Assembly: GCA_947258805.1 (NCBI GenBank)
Contig: CAMYJV010000035.1
Location: 1 to 18,012 of the forward strand
From: an uncultured Gammaproteobacteria bacterium
Lineage (GTDB): Bacteria; Pseudomonadota; Gammaproteobacteria; GCA-2729495
Direction of reading: 5' to 3'
DNA: 18,012 bases
A model generated the notes under the pieces. The model saw nothing but the letters and a program-made list of their open reading frames with translations, searched no databases and was not told where the DNA came from. Within the stretch, counting starts at the first letter, position 1; every line of letters starts with the position of its first letter. Both the position numbers and the translations under genes were made by a program. Shown here in pieces: positions 17,914 to 18,012 of this stretch.

Positions 17914-18012
17914 CAAATCTTTCCTCTCCCCACCGCGTGCGCGCCGGGGTCTGGGCCCGTCACGCCGGCTTGCCCTTCGGGTGCCCTGCGCTGCTCACTC
18001 ACGTCGGGGTCC
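17914..18012 (-). repeat. Putative dispersed intergenic repeat, continuing past the right edge
   Basis: This non-coding stretch contains, on the minus strand at 17941-17930, the same CGCACGCGGTGG that begins the window, followed by a similar purine-rich tail. It abuts the REP-like palindrome and may form one composite element with it. The plus strand is open in one frame from an ATG at 17868 to the edge, but the translation is Arg/Ser/Cys-rich and matches no family I know. I regard it as repeat rather than gene. Confidence 0.4.

Noticed and set aside
17868..18012. Possible start of a new plus-strand gene (GGAAGGACT then ATG) open to the edge
   Set aside because: The Shine-Dalgarno is too close to the ATG, and the frame runs through the REP-like hairpin and the repeat, giving a Cys/Arg/Ser-rich translation of no known family. 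It cannot be excluded because the window ends.

Overview
This is a contiguous stretch of high-GC gammaproteobacterial chromosome, almost all of it conserved housekeeping genes. The minus-strand order aroQ-accB-accC-prmA-(zinc-ribbon/DUF3426 gene)-dusB-fis-purH-purD matches, from memory, the Pseudomonas-type cluster. It is preceded here by cutA-dsbD-tlpA and a divergent groES-groEL. No gene identifies the genus, so I place it only as a gammaproteobacterium, possibly near the Xanthomonadales/Chromatiales. I see no plasmid, phage, transposase or CRISPR signature.

Layout. From 38 to 11933 everything is on the minus strand. It reads from right to left as two transcription units. The first is cutA-dsbD-tlpA (11933 to 8792), joined by two ATGA overlaps, with a candidate promoter back to back with that of groES. 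The second is aroQ-accB-accC-prmA-DUF3426-dusB-fis-purH-purD (8657 to 38), with short gaps or overlaps and a candidate promoter just upstream of aroQ. From 12036 to 14156 the plus strand carries groES-groEL, with a -35/-10 promoter, a perfect CIRCE operator and a strong intrinsic terminator. A small exported protein gene I cannot name (14775 to 14158, minus) converges on groEL. glnE (14966 to 17830, plus) follows, then REP-like and repeat-like sequence to the right edge.

Function. The long operon combines an aromatic-pathway step (AroQ), the first committed step of fatty-acid synthesis (AccB/AccC), L11 methylation (PrmA), tRNA dihydrouridylation (DusB), the nucleoid protein Fis and the end of de novo purine synthesis (PurH, PurD). 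The cutA-dsbD-tlpA unit handles periplasmic thiol redox and possibly copper. GlnE adjusts glutamine synthetase to nitrogen supply.

Main anomalies. (1) purH is broken: about 22 conserved residues (about 64 nt) are missing at 2094-2097, leaving two fragments that overlap by a GTGA. (2) The end of dusB contains G7 and C7 tracts. As written, dusB reads about 40 residues past its expected end into fis; one extra G would end it at a TGA overlapping a fis GTG start. (3) DsbD has two tandem N-terminal alpha domains, each with its cysteine pair. (4) Related sequence lies at both edges of the window in opposite orientation. I did not find a convincing new multi-gene system.
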